From Comamonas sp009360615 (GTDB taxonomy: Bacteria > Pseudomonadota > Gammaproteobacteria > Burkholderiales > Burkholderiaceae_C): a stretch of DNA of 64,000 nucleotides. The DNA lies in the NCBI RefSeq assembly GCF_035784015.1, contig NZ_JALKOW010000002.1, one strand, 5' to 3'. Each line of letters opens with the position of its first letter. Position 1 is the first letter of the stretch. A program made the position numbers and the translations under genes. The notes beneath the pieces were generated by a model that was given only the letters and a program-made list of their open reading frames with translations, did not search any database and had not been told where the DNA came from. Below are positions 24,711 to 34,354 of the stretch, in pieces.

Positions 24711-26195
24711 TTATTGCAGGGCAACAGCCGGGGTGTCGTCGCTCCAGCCGCCGCCCAGGGCTGCGGCCAGGGCCACGCGGGTGTCGAGCTCGCGGGCCCG
24801 CAGGTCCACGGCCAGGCGGCGCTGGTTGATGAGCTGGGTTTCGGTGTTGAGCACGGTGATCTGACTGCCCAGGCCGGCCTGGTAGCGCTGCACGGCAAAG
24901 TCATAGGCACGCTCGGCCTTGGAGAGCGACTCGGCCTGCAACTGCTGCTGGCGCTGCAGCGATTGCACGGAGGCAATGGCGTCGCCTGCCTGCTTGACGG
25001 CATCGAGCACGGCGCCGTTGTACTGGGCGATGGCGGTGTCGAGGTCGGCCTGCTTGCCGCGCAGTTGAGCCCGCAGGCGCTTGCCGTCGAAGATGGGCAG
25101 GCGCAGCGCGGGCGTGATCCCCATCTGGCGCGAGCTGCCCTGCAGCAGATTGTCCAGGCCCAGCGCGTTCAGGCCCACAAAGGCGGTCAGGTTCACATCG
25201 GGGTAGAAGTCGGCCCTGGCCGATGCAATGCCTTGCGTGGCCGCTTCCACGCGCCAGCGCGCGGCCACCACGTCAGGGCGGCGGCCCAGCAGATCCGCGC
25301 CCAGCGCCTGGGGCACGGGCTGGATGCGCAGTACCGACAGCCTGGGCGAGAGCGCATCTTGCGCATCGGGTGCCTGGGCGCAGAGCACGGCAATCGTGCG
25401 GCGTGCCAGCGTGATTTGCTCGCCGAGCATCTCGATCTGGGTTTGGGCGTCGGGCATGCCGGCCTGGGCCTGGGTCAGCTCCACCTGGCTGTCGAGGCCC
25501 GCCCGGGTGCGCTGCTCACTCAGGCTCAGCAATGCCTGGCGCTGGCCCAGCGTGCGCTGTGCCACTTCTTTCTGGGCAATCAGCCGGGCCAGGGCGATAT
25601 AGCTGCGCGCCACCTGTGCGGCCAGCTGGCTGGCGGCGGCGGCGCTGTCGGCCTTGGCGGCGCGCGCCTGGCCCAGTGCGGCCTGCAGTTCTGCGGCATG
25701 CTTGCCGAAGAAGTCGGGCGACCAGGACAGTCCGGCCTGCAGATTGCCGCTGTTGTAAATGTTGCCCGCAATCGGGGCGGGAATCATGCCGTTGGCCGTG
25801 TAGCGCTGGCGTGTGACGTCGGCGCTCAGCGTCCCGCGCACATCGCTGGCCGTGCTGCTGGCCGTGGCCAGGGCTGCGGCTTTTTCAAAGCGGGCGTTGC
25901 TGGCGGCCAGGCTGGGGCTGCCGGCCAGGGCCTGATCGATGAGCTGATTGAGCTGGGCATCGCCCAGACCGGTCCACCATTGGGGGGAGGCGAATGCCGA
26001 GGCATCCGCAGCGCTGAGGCTGGCCGCGTCGTTCAGGCCGACATCGGCCGAGCCCAGTCGCGCCAGCGGCTGGTGTGCCGGCCCTTGCGAGGCACAGCCT
26101 GCCAGTGTCAGCGCAGCGGCCAGTGCTGCGGTTGCCAGCAGCGGGCGGCCAGGGGCGCTATCAACGACAAGTTTGCGTGAAGGTCTAGAGGTCAT
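24711..26195 (-). CDS. NodT-family outer-membrane efflux channel lipoprotein
   Basis: This TolC-like outer-membrane factor has 494 residues. The lipoprotein signal sequence ends in LTLAGCASQG with the acylated cysteine near residue 34. WWTGLGDAQLNQLIDQAL and the repeat structure with two long coiled-coil halves are the usual NodT features; LLGRRPDVVAARWRVEAA is the conserved proline-containing motif that starts the second half. It is the exit channel of the pump encoded by this operon and the second gene after marR. Confidence 0.93.
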   Translation of the reverse strand: MTSRPSRKLVVDSAPGRPLLATAALAAALTLAGCASQGPAHQPLARLGSADVGLNDAASLSAADASAFASPQWWTGLGDAQLNQLIDQALAGSPSLAASNARFEKAAALATASSTASDVRGTLSADVTRQRYTANGMIPAPIAGNIYNSGNLQAGLSWSPDFFGKHAAELQAALGQARAAKADSAAAASQLAAQVARSYIALARLIAQKEVAQRTLGQRQALLSLSEQRTRAGLDSQVELTQAQAGMPDAQTQIEMLGEQITLARRTIAVLCAQAPDAQDALSPRLSVLRIQPVPQALGADLLGRRPDVVAARWRVEAATQGIASARADFYPDVNLTAFVGLNALGLDNLLQGSSRQMGITPALRLPIFDGKRLRAQLRGKQADLDTAIAQYNGAVLDAVKQAGDAIASVQSLQRQQQLQAESLSKAERAYDFAVQRYQAGLGSQITVLNTETQLINQRRLAVDLRARELDTRVALAAALGGGWSDDTPAVALQ

Positions 26196-26255
26196 GGAAA
26201 GTGCCAGTGGTTTTTATTGAAATAGGGCGTTGGGAAAAGCACGCAGCAGGCCAGC

Positions 26256-26864
26256 CTAGTCTTTCCGGGAGCTGCCGGCCTCGTTCGTTTGGGTGGGCAG
26301 CTTGGCGGGCTCCTGGGTCAGGGCTTCGCGCAGGGCATCGCCGTTGACCAGCATGCGCTGCAGCATGGACAGCATCAGCGTGCATTCGCTGTGGCTGAAC
26401 CCGCGCAAATGGCCGTTGAGCACCTTGGTCAGCACCTTGGGCACCTGGGCGGCGACGCTGCGTCCCTCTTCGGTGAGCACCAGATGCACCACGCGCCGGT
26501 CGGTGGTGGAGCGTTCGCGGCGCAGCAGTCCCTTGGCCTCGATGCGGTCCAGCGCACGCGTCACCGAGGCCGGGTCCATGCCCAGGTCCTTGGCCAGCGT
26601 GCTGCTATTGGTGTCGGAGCAGATCAACAGCTTGTAAAGCGGCAGCCACTGCACATAGGTCAGTCCTTGCTCGGCCAACTGGGCGTCGGCCAGCTGAAGG
26701 ATGGAGCTGAGCACGCGCCGCATGAGAAAACCGATGCTTTTGTCCGGTGCGTAGACCCCTGCCTGGTAGAAGAAGCTGGATGCGTCCTGCGGGTCGATGA
26801 TGGGATCGGTCTGGTTTTGCAATGGCTCCACCAATATTTGCTTGATCAATGATTGAGTTGGCAA
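26256..26864 (-). CDS. MarR-family transcriptional regulator of the efflux operon
   Basis: This 202-residue protein has a winged-helix core at about 60-165 with LAKDLGMDPASVTRALDRIEAKGLLRRERSTTDRRVVHLVLTEEG-type elements in sequence (recognition helix, then wing). The start is uncertain: the frame opens at a TTG (26864), directly after a stop, with further TTG and GTG codons just inside; no ATG exists before residue 48. It is first in the operon with nodT, hlyD and emrB. MarR/EmrR proteins usually repress such pumps and are released by phenolic compounds. Confidence 0.88.
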   Translation of the reverse strand: MPTQSLIKQILVEPLQNQTDPIIDPQDASSFFYQAGVYAPDKSIGFLMRRVLSSILQLADAQLAEQGLTYVQWLPLYKLLICSDTNSSTLAKDLGMDPASVTRALDRIEAKGLLRRERSTTDRRVVHLVLTEEGRSVAAQVPKVLTKVLNGHLRGFSHSECTLMLSMLQRMLVNGDALREALTQEPAKLPTQTNEAGSSRKD

Positions 26865-26923
26865 TTATTGTGCAATCGCGAAAAAATGTCAGCAAGCTCA
26901 GAGAGGCGCGATATCAGGCTTTG

Positions 26924-26968
26924 AAGCGCTTGTGCTGCCTGCTATGAAAATAAAAGCAGTTTGCGCTT
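26924..26968. repeat. Inverted repeat with AAGCGC/GCGCTT and CTGC/GCAG arms
   Basis: AAGCGC (26924-26929) and CTGC (26935-26938) pair with GCAG (26956-26959) and GCGCTT (26963-26968) around an A-rich centre. It lies between marR and the CopD-like gene and belongs to the same loose family as the elements at 24612 and 27949. Confidence 0.5.
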
Positions 26969-27001
26969 TGTTGTTATGGGCGCGGACCTGGCCTCGCTTC
27001 C

Positions 27002-27030
27002 AAAAAAAAGCCCGGTCATGGAGACCGGGC
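27002..27030 (-). terminator. Rho-independent terminator of the CopD-like gene
   Basis: A perfect 8-bp stem, GCCCGGTC and GACCGGGC with loop ATGGA, is followed on the minus strand by eight T residues. It lies 20 bp after the stop codon. Confidence 0.9.
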
Positions 27031-27049
27031 GCACGCGGGGAGAGGTGGT

Positions 27050-27520
27050 TCAGAGCGGTACGCGCAGAACGACCACAATCACCAGGCCCAGGGCCAGGTT
27101 GAGGGAAACCCACTTGCGGATGCTCTCCAGCGCCTTGCCACCTGCGGGCCAGTCCTTGGCTTGCACGGCCGCATTCAGGCGCTTGAACAATGCGAACCGG
27201 ATATGGCCGAACACCGCCATCATCGCCAGGCCCAGAATGCTCATCACCATCCAGTTGACCGGCATGTTGAACTGGCTGCCTGCCTGGGCGGCCATGGCGT
27301 GAATGCTGCCTATCATCCCGATGCCGGTGGCCAGCACGACGACCACCAGCACCACGACCCAGGCGAAGAAGCGCTGCAGCACCCCATGCATCAACGTCAC
27401 GCGCTCGGGCGACTGCAGTCCCTGGACGGCAGGGCGAAGAAAGAAATGTGCGAAAAACATGCCGCCCACCCAGATGATGACGGCAAGAAGGTGAAGAAGC
27501 TTGAACAGAATGAAAAGCAT
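27050..27520 (-). CDS. CopD-family four-helix membrane protein
   Basis: This is a 156-residue inner-membrane protein with four hydrophobic segments. The first helix carries KLLHLLAVIIWVGGMFFAHFFLRPA, with the histidines and Trp-Val-Gly-Gly typical of the CopD/YqhA-like family, in which they may bind copper or haem. I chose the ATG at 27520; the frame extends upstream without hydrophobic sequence. The ending HIRFALFKRLNAAVQ and the last helix fit the family. It is a single gene with its own terminator. The role in copper handling is family inference only. Confidence 0.8.
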   Translation of the reverse strand: MLFILFKLLHLLAVIIWVGGMFFAHFFLRPAVQGLQSPERVTLMHGVLQRFFAWVVVLVVVVLATGIGMIGSIHAMAAQAGSQFNMPVNWMVMSILGLAMMAVFGHIRFALFKRLNAAVQAKDWPAGGKALESIRKWVSLNLALGLVIVVVLRVPL

Positions 27521-27684
27521 GGCTTGTGGGGCTTGATGGGGAGATATCGCAAGCCTACCGGAGATCGTCCTACGGGTGGAACACACAGGCCGAAATAGCA
27601 GGGCTTTCGTCGCGCCCAAGCCTGATTAGACTGGGCAGAAACCCGCAACAGCCAACAATCGCCAACAACCGCGAAGGAAGCCTT

Positions 27685-27933
27685 ATGTCAGAACAAGCCA
27701 CGGTCATCGCCTTCAAGCAGTCTTCCGGACGGGTCGCCTTGCGTACCGTCAACGGCCGCTATGTGCTGGCCGAGCAGACCGATTCCAGCGTGCTGCGCGA
27801 AGGACTGAGCCTGAACGGCAACATGAGCGAGTTCGGCCCCGAGGTCTGGCGCGATGACAGCGGGCAGAAGCAATACGAAGTCTTTGTGCTCGGCTGGGAC
27901 CTGTCGCGGGAAGCGGTCGAGCTGGAGATGTGA
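27685..27933 (+). CDS. Small conserved-looking protein of unknown function
   Basis: I do not recognise this 82-residue soluble protein. It starts at the ATG 27685 with GAAGGAAG just upstream. It alternates short beta-like stretches (TVIAFKQSSGRVALRTVNGRYVLAEQ) and ends in an acidic tail (EAVELEM). Codon use and a clear ribosome site support a real gene. It is divergent from the CopD-like gene and convergent with katG. A small beta-rich binding protein is possible. Confidence 0.7.
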   Translation: MSEQATVIAFKQSSGRVALRTVNGRYVLAEQTDSSVLREGLSLNGNMSEFGPEVWRDDSGQKQYEVFVLGWDLSREAVELEM

Positions 27934-27948
27934 GTGCTGCTGTAAAAA

Positions 27949-27983
27949 AGCTGCCTGCGCTTCATGGAGAGGCGCTGACAGCT
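27949..27983. repeat. Inverted repeat AGCTG-nnn-GCGC / GCGC-nnn-CAGCT
   Basis: The arms AGCTGcctGCGC and GCGCtgaCAGCT flank an 11-12 nt loop. The run AAAAAA precedes it and CTTT follows, so it may also end transcription of the small gene and of katG. It shares arm sequences with the other dispersed inverted elements. Confidence 0.5.
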
Positions 27984-28031
27984 CTTTGATGGGGGGGCAT
28001 GGGGCCGGGGGGCCGACCCTGGCGCGCCCCA

Positions 28032-30233
<2,202 letters not shown>

Positions 30234-30576
30234 GGGGCTCTCCGTTTCAACGATCCGACAGGTCGGTGGGTTCAGGAAACAGATATCAATCAATGATCAA
30301 TATCAATTAATTAAACTCAATAGCTATTGGCGATTGGTTGAAGTGAATTATCAGTGCGCGGCCTGCCTGTAGCGCATGTTGTGCTATTGAATTTACTAAG
30401 CGGCGTCATAGGAAGAAATGAGTGTCGAGTCCTGGGACGACGGGAAGTCGGGTTCGAAGACTTCGCCCAACGACCGGAACTGCGACTTTTTGAGCGTATG
30501 CGAGCCTGCCGGTTTGTACAAGCCGGGGCCTGCAAATCAGGTTCTCGGCCTACCTGATCGCGTCTGGGCCGGCGGC
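30234..30576. other. katG upstream region
   Basis: This 343-bp gap has no convincing gene. The katG-proximal half is A/T-rich and contains the perfect palindrome CAATAGCTATTG (30318-30329). The distal half contains an imperfect 18-bp palindrome CCGG-TTTGTACAAG-CCGG (30509-30526) and a 7-bp inverted repeat ATCAGGT/ACCTGAT (30536-30558). Confidence 0.45.
30318..30329. promoter_or_regulatory. 12-bp palindrome upstream of katG
   Basis: CAATAGCTATTG is a perfect palindrome about 85 bp before the katG start, within an A/T-rich stretch. On the minus strand the neighbouring sequence ATCGCCAATAGCTAT partly matches one OxyR-type half site (ATnG with CTAT seven bases on). This is a weak candidate. Confidence 0.3.
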
Positions 30577-31119
30577 TCAGCCGGCTACCAGCTTGTGCAC
30601 CAGATCGGCAGCGGTGGAGGCACCGTATTTGCGCATCAGCCGTGCGCGGTAGATCTCCACCGTGCGATGGCTGATGGCGAGTGCCTTGCCGATTTCCTTG
30701 CTGGTCATGCCTTCGAGGAGACGCGCAGCGACTTCTCGTTCACGGCCCGTGAGTTCGGCCTTGACGGGCCGGTGGGCCGAGAGGTCCTCAAAGCTCCAGA
30801 TGCCCGATGCATGGGGATCGCTGCGGTCCAGGGTGCGACCGCTGACATGGCACCAGAACACCTCGCCATTGGCGCGCTTCATGATGCGGTTGTCCGAATA
30901 GATGCCCTTGGTGTTCAGGATGGGGGCGATGCGTGCACCCAGGCGCTCGTATTCGTCGACGCTGGGGTACAGCACCTGAAACGTCTGTCCGATGAGCACT
31001 TCGCGCGAGGCATGGAACATTTCACACAATTGCCGATTACAGTCGATCATGATGCGGTGGCGCGAGATGACGAGACCTACGGGGGCGGCGTCGAACGCCA
31101 GCCGGTAATCCACAACCAT
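30577..31119 (-). CDS. PAS-domain LuxR-family transcriptional regulator
   Basis: This 180-residue protein has an N-terminal PAS sensor (about 5-110) and a C-terminal LuxR/FixJ HTH (about 118-178) with LTGREREVAARLLEGMTSKEIG and then a recognition helix SHRTVEIYRARLMRKY. No receiver domain is present, so it senses directly through the PAS domain. It is divergent from the scoAB genes, 74 bp away, with a 20-bp imperfect palindrome in the gap at 31141-31160, and is likely to control them and itself. The effector is unknown. Confidence 0.88.
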   Translation of the reverse strand: MVVDYRLAFDAAPVGLVISRHRIMIDCNRQLCEMFHASREVLIGQTFQVLYPSVDEYERLGARIAPILNTKGIYSDNRIMKRANGEVFWCHVSGRTLDRSDPHASGIWSFEDLSAHRPVKAELTGREREVAARLLEGMTSKEIGKALAISHRTVEIYRARLMRKYGASTAADLVHKLVAG

Positions 31120-31140
31120 GGTGCTGCTCTTTACGAAAAA

Positions 31141-31160
31141 CTACTTACTCAAGTACGTAG
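31141..31160. promoter_or_regulatory. Candidate PAS-LuxR operator in the divergent spacer
   Basis: CTACTTACTCAAGTACGTAG is an imperfect 20-bp palindrome with 16 of 20 positions symmetric (CTACnTACTnnAGTAnGTAG). It lies 22 bp from the regulator start and 34 bp from scoA. A further GTAG half copy follows. Its place between a LuxR-type regulator and a divergent operon makes it the best operator candidate. Confidence 0.55.
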
Positions 31161-31193
31161 TATCGTAGCGCATCCCATTTCAAGGAGACATGT

Positions 31194-31895
31194 GTGAAAA
31201 AGCTCTATCCATCCGCAGAAGCGGCGCTGCAGGGCGTGGTGGCCGACGGGCAATTGCTGGCTGTGGGCGGCTTCGGCCTGTGCGGCATCCCCGAAGCCCT
31301 GATCGATGCGCTTTGCGCCAGCGGGGTCAAGAACCTCACGGTGGCGTCCAACAACGCCGGCGTGGACGGCTTCGGTCTGGGCAAGCTGCTGGACACGCGC
31401 CAGGTCAAGAAGATGATCTCCAGCTATGTGGGCGAGAACAAGGAGTTCGAGCGCCAGTACCTGGCCGGCGAGCTGGAGCTGGAATTCACGCCGCAGGGCA
31501 CGCTGGCCGAGAAGATGCGCGCCGGCGGCGCGGGCATTCCTGCCTTCTTCACCAAGACCGGCGTGGGCACGCTGGTGGCCGAGGGCAAGGAGCTGCGGGA
31601 GTTCGATGGAGAGACCTATGTGATGGAGCGTGCCATCGTGGCCGATGTGTCCCTGGTCAAGGCCTGGCGCGCCGACAAGAGCGGCAATCTGCAGTTCCGT
31701 CTGACGGCGCGCAATTTCAACCCCGCAGCAGCCACCTGCGGCAAGGTCTGTGTGGTGGAGGTCGAGGAACTGGTGGAAGTGGGCGAGATCGCTCCCGACG
31801 ACATCCATCTGCCCGGCATCTATGTGCACCGCATCGTGCACAACGCCCACCCCGAAAAGCGCATCGAAAAGCGCACCATCACCGAGAAGAAATAA
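31194..31895 (+). CDS. scoA: 3-oxoacid CoA-transferase subunit A
   Basis: This is the alpha subunit (233 residues) of a two-subunit family I CoA transferase. The start is a GTG-AAA-AAG reading with AAGGAG seven bases upstream. The glycine-rich loop VGGFGLCGIPEAL near residue 24 and the CoA-site stretch ASNNAGVDGFGLG identify it. Overall it is closest in style to succinyl-CoA:acetoacetate transferase, but PcaI (3-oxoadipate) cannot be excluded. It lies nine bases before subunit B. The enzyme would activate acetoacetate or a related ketoacid for use as acetyl-CoA. Confidence 0.93.
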   Translation: MKKLYPSAEAALQGVVADGQLLAVGGFGLCGIPEALIDALCASGVKNLTVASNNAGVDGFGLGKLLDTRQVKKMISSYVGENKEFERQYLAGELELEFTPQGTLAEKMRAGGAGIPAFFTKTGVGTLVAEGKELREFDGETYVMERAIVADVSLVKAWRADKSGNLQFRLTARNFNPAAATCGKVCVVEVEELVEVGEIAPDDIHLPGIYVHRIVHNAHPEKRIEKRTITEKK

Positions 31896-31904
31896 GGAGC
31901 TGTC

Positions 31905-32543
31905 ATGCCTTGGACCCAAGACCAGATGGCCGCACGCGCGGCCCAAGAACTCGAAGACGGTTTCTATGTCAACCTCGGCATCGGCATTCCTACGCTGGTG
32001 GCCAACCACACGGGCGACAAGGAGGTGTGGCTGCAGTCCGAGAACGGCATGCTGGGCATCGGCCCTTTCCCGACCGAAGACCAGGTCGACGCCGACCTGA
32101 TCAATGCCGGCAAGCAGACCGTGACCACGCTTCCCGGCTCGGCCATCTTCGGCTCCGACCAGTCGTTTGCCATGATTCGCGGGGGCAAGATCAATCTGTC
32201 CATTCTGGGCGCCATGCAGGTGTCCGAAAAAGGCGATCTGGCCAACTGGATGATTCCGGGCAAGATGGTCAAGGGCATGGGCGGAGCCATGGACCTCGTG
32301 GCGGGCGTCAAGCGCGTCATCGTGCTCATGGAACATGTGGCCAGGAAAAAGGACGGCACGACCGACCTGAAGATTCTGCCCCGCTGCACGCTGCCGCTGA
32401 CGGGGCTCGGCGTGGTGGACCGCATCATCACCGACCTGGGCGTGATGGATGTGACGCCCGAAGGTCTGAAACTGGTGGAGCTGGCCGAGGGCGTGAGCTT
32501 TGACGAGATCCAGTCCAAGACGGGTGTGACGCTGCTGAAATAA
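31905..32543 (+). CDS. scoB: 3-oxoacid CoA-transferase subunit B
   Basis: This is the beta subunit (212 residues), which carries the catalytic glutamate: E46 in QSENGMLG, to which CoA is attached during catalysis. Family blocks VNLGIGIPT at 22-30 and LPGSAIFGSDQSFAMIRGG are present. AAGGAG precedes the ATG. It pairs with subunit A upstream. A strong terminator follows, so the operon has two genes. No thiolase or hydroxybutyrate dehydrogenase gene is next to it. Confidence 0.94.
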   Translation: MPWTQDQMAARAAQELEDGFYVNLGIGIPTLVANHTGDKEVWLQSENGMLGIGPFPTEDQVDADLINAGKQTVTTLPGSAIFGSDQSFAMIRGGKINLSILGAMQVSEKGDLANWMIPGKMVKGMGGAMDLVAGVKRVIVLMEHVARKKDGTTDLKILPRCTLPLTGLGVVDRIITDLGVMDVTPEGLKLVELAEGVSFDEIQSKTGVTLLK

Positions 32544-32562
32544 GCGGCGCTGAGCCCCCGGC

Positions 32563-32590
32563 AAGAACCGCTGCGGCGGTTCTTTTTTTA
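32563..32590 (+). terminator. Rho-independent terminator after scoB
   Basis: A perfect 9-bp stem, AAGAACCGC and GCGGTTCTT with loop TGCG, runs into seven T residues. It lies 20 bp after the scoB stop. Confidence 0.95.
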
Positions 32591-32738
32591 TGCCTTTTCT
32601 GCGGAATCAGCAGAATTAATAGCTGCCGTGGCTGATGGGACAAGCTATGTAAGCTGTTTTCGCTTTAATTGTGGCCCACAAATTATTTCAATCTGCAACA
32701 ATCGAGTCTGATTGAGCAGACAGAAAAAGAGCGCTTTG

Positions 32739-34091
32739 ATGAGTGAGAACGCTGGTGCGCAAGGGCACGAGACCGATGTACATTTTTTGCGCGCAGTCAC
32801 CGATATGGCCGAGCATACGGAGGTCATGACAGGCGATGCAATCTATACCGACAAGGGCATGAAACTGGTGGACAAAGGCACACGTGTTGACAGTCGTCTC
32901 TATGATCGCCTGGTCATGCACAAGCTGCGTGACCCGATCGATGCCAACCTGGTCACGGGCGATCTGGTTGACGTGGCATCCTTGGTGGCACTGGCGCGCC
33001 AGCAATGCGAACAGGTCGACCTGCTGCATCGCATGGTGGCGTCCATCGGGGATATCGAGCGCCTGCTGGCCCCGCTCAGGAGCTTGCTGCTGCCTCAGGC
33101 CATTGCCTTCAAGCTCACCGTCATGCGCGAGCAGCGCTCCGACCTCTATCAGCACAGCCTGCAGATGACGCTGGTGTCGATCTTTCTGGCGCTCAAGAAC
33201 GGCTGGACCGAGCGCGAATGCGTGCCGTTGGCCACGGCCGCGCTGTTGCACGATGTGGGCATGCTCTATATGGACCCGGTATGGACCGATCCGGACCACC
33301 GCCTGAGCGGCGAGGAGCGCAAGCACCTGGTCGCGCATTCCGTCACGGCCATGCTGGTGGTGCGCAGCACAGAACTGTATTCGCGCGCCGTGGAAATCGC
33401 CGTGCTCGAGCACCACGAGCGCATGGATGGTTCCGGCTATCCGCGCGGCATCAAGGGCAACGCCATTTCGCCCATGGGCCAGGTGCTGCTGCTGGCCGAG
33501 GTGGTCTCGGCCTTCTTCGAGAAATTCACCGACATGCCGGGACAGCGCCTGTCGCTCATGCTGCGCATGAACCACAAGAGCTATCCAGCCGATCTGGTGC
33601 ACCAGATTCTGCCGCTGCTCTACGACGAAATCAGTCCCGGCAAGCCGCTGGCACCGCTGCAGGCCGAGTTCTCGCACAGCATCGCCGCCCTGGAGGCAGC
33701 CTTGCGCAAATGGAATGAGCTCAGGCAGGATTTTCCCGAGCAATGGCAGCAGATGCCCGATGCGCAGGCGGCAGTGGCCGTGGAGGCGAATCTTGCACAA
33801 CTGCAGAAGCAACTGGCCGAAGCAGGCTCCCATCCCAGCCAGCAACTGGATGTGTTGAGATTCTTCAAGGATGACGCTCTGGGCATGAGCGAACTGGCGC
33901 TGGTCAACCGCGAGGCCCTTTGGCAGTTGCAGGCCACGATGAACGACTGCCTGCGTCGCTGGCCCACGCTGGGGCAGGGAGGCTCAAGGCTGGAAGTTGC
34001 CGTGGCCGAATGGTGTGAGGCCTGCGCCCAATTGATGCCGCAGGCAGGCCGCAATTCGACCTTGAATGGCGACAGCGCACCGCTGAATTGA
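32739..34091 (+). CDS. HD-GYP domain protein, possible cyclic-di-GMP phosphodiesterase
   Basis: This cytoplasmic protein has 450 residues from ATG 32739; a TTG start nine codons earlier is less likely. The HD-GYP core covers about 125-290: H171/D172 in LLHDVGM, and EHHERMDGSGYP at 224-235 with the GYP triplet. The usual lysine of HDIGK is replaced by methionine (HDVGM), which may weaken activity. The C-terminal 150 residues are helical with a coiled-coil look. The N-terminal 110 residues have no named domain. It is a single gene with no linked GGDEF or receiver protein. Confidence 0.85.
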   Translation: MSENAGAQGHETDVHFLRAVTDMAEHTEVMTGDAIYTDKGMKLVDKGTRVDSRLYDRLVMHKLRDPIDANLVTGDLVDVASLVALARQQCEQVDLLHRMVASIGDIERLLAPLRSLLLPQAIAFKLTVMREQRSDLYQHSLQMTLVSIFLALKNGWTERECVPLATAALLHDVGMLYMDPVWTDPDHRLSGEERKHLVAHSVTAMLVVRSTELYSRAVEIAVLEHHERMDGSGYPRGIKGNAISPMGQVLLLAEVVSAFFEKFTDMPGQRLSLMLRMNHKSYPADLVHQILPLLYDEISPGKPLAPLQAEFSHSIAALEAALRKWNELRQDFPEQWQQMPDAQAAVAVEANLAQLQKQLAEAGSHPSQQLDVLRFFKDDALGMSELALVNREALWQLQATMNDCLRRWPTLGQGGSRLEVAVAEWCEACAQLMPQAGRNSTLNGDSAPLN

Positions 34092-34321
34092 GGGCATTGG
34101 CCAGGGGGCATCCGGGCTTGCCGTACCTGGGCTTGATGCCGGGTGCGCTTGATTCCGAAGCGCTGCCGGGAAATTTCTGGAAGGTCGCAGGTGCGTGCCT
34201 TCCTGTGCCTGGTTGCCGCACTTTGAGCAGAACGTTTGAGGGCGTGCAGCACGCGATCTGCACAGGCTGACCACATCTGCTGCTGGGCTTAGGGCTTTGT
34301 TTTGCGTGGAAATTCTGGTGG

Positions 34322-34337
34322 CTGTATATTTGTACAG
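34322..34337 (+). promoter_or_regulatory. LexA (SOS) box before imuA
   Basis: CTGTATATTTGTACAG fits the LexA consensus CTGT-N8-ACAG exactly, with an A/T-rich centre. It lies 17 bp upstream of the imuA start, where repressor would block transcription of the whole cassette until DNA damage. Confidence 0.93.
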
Positions 34338-34354
34338 TACTTAAGAATATTCCT

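Noticed and set aside
26862..26880. A MarR operator over the marR start
   Set aside because: ATTG/CAAT elements occur here (TTGGCAATTATTGTGCAA), but only about half of the positions are symmetric, so it is not good enough to list as a site.
30318..30352. A firm OxyR binding site before katG
   Set aside because: Only one partial half-site pattern is visible next to the palindrome. The spacing of a full site is not met, so I kept it as a weak regulatory candidate only.
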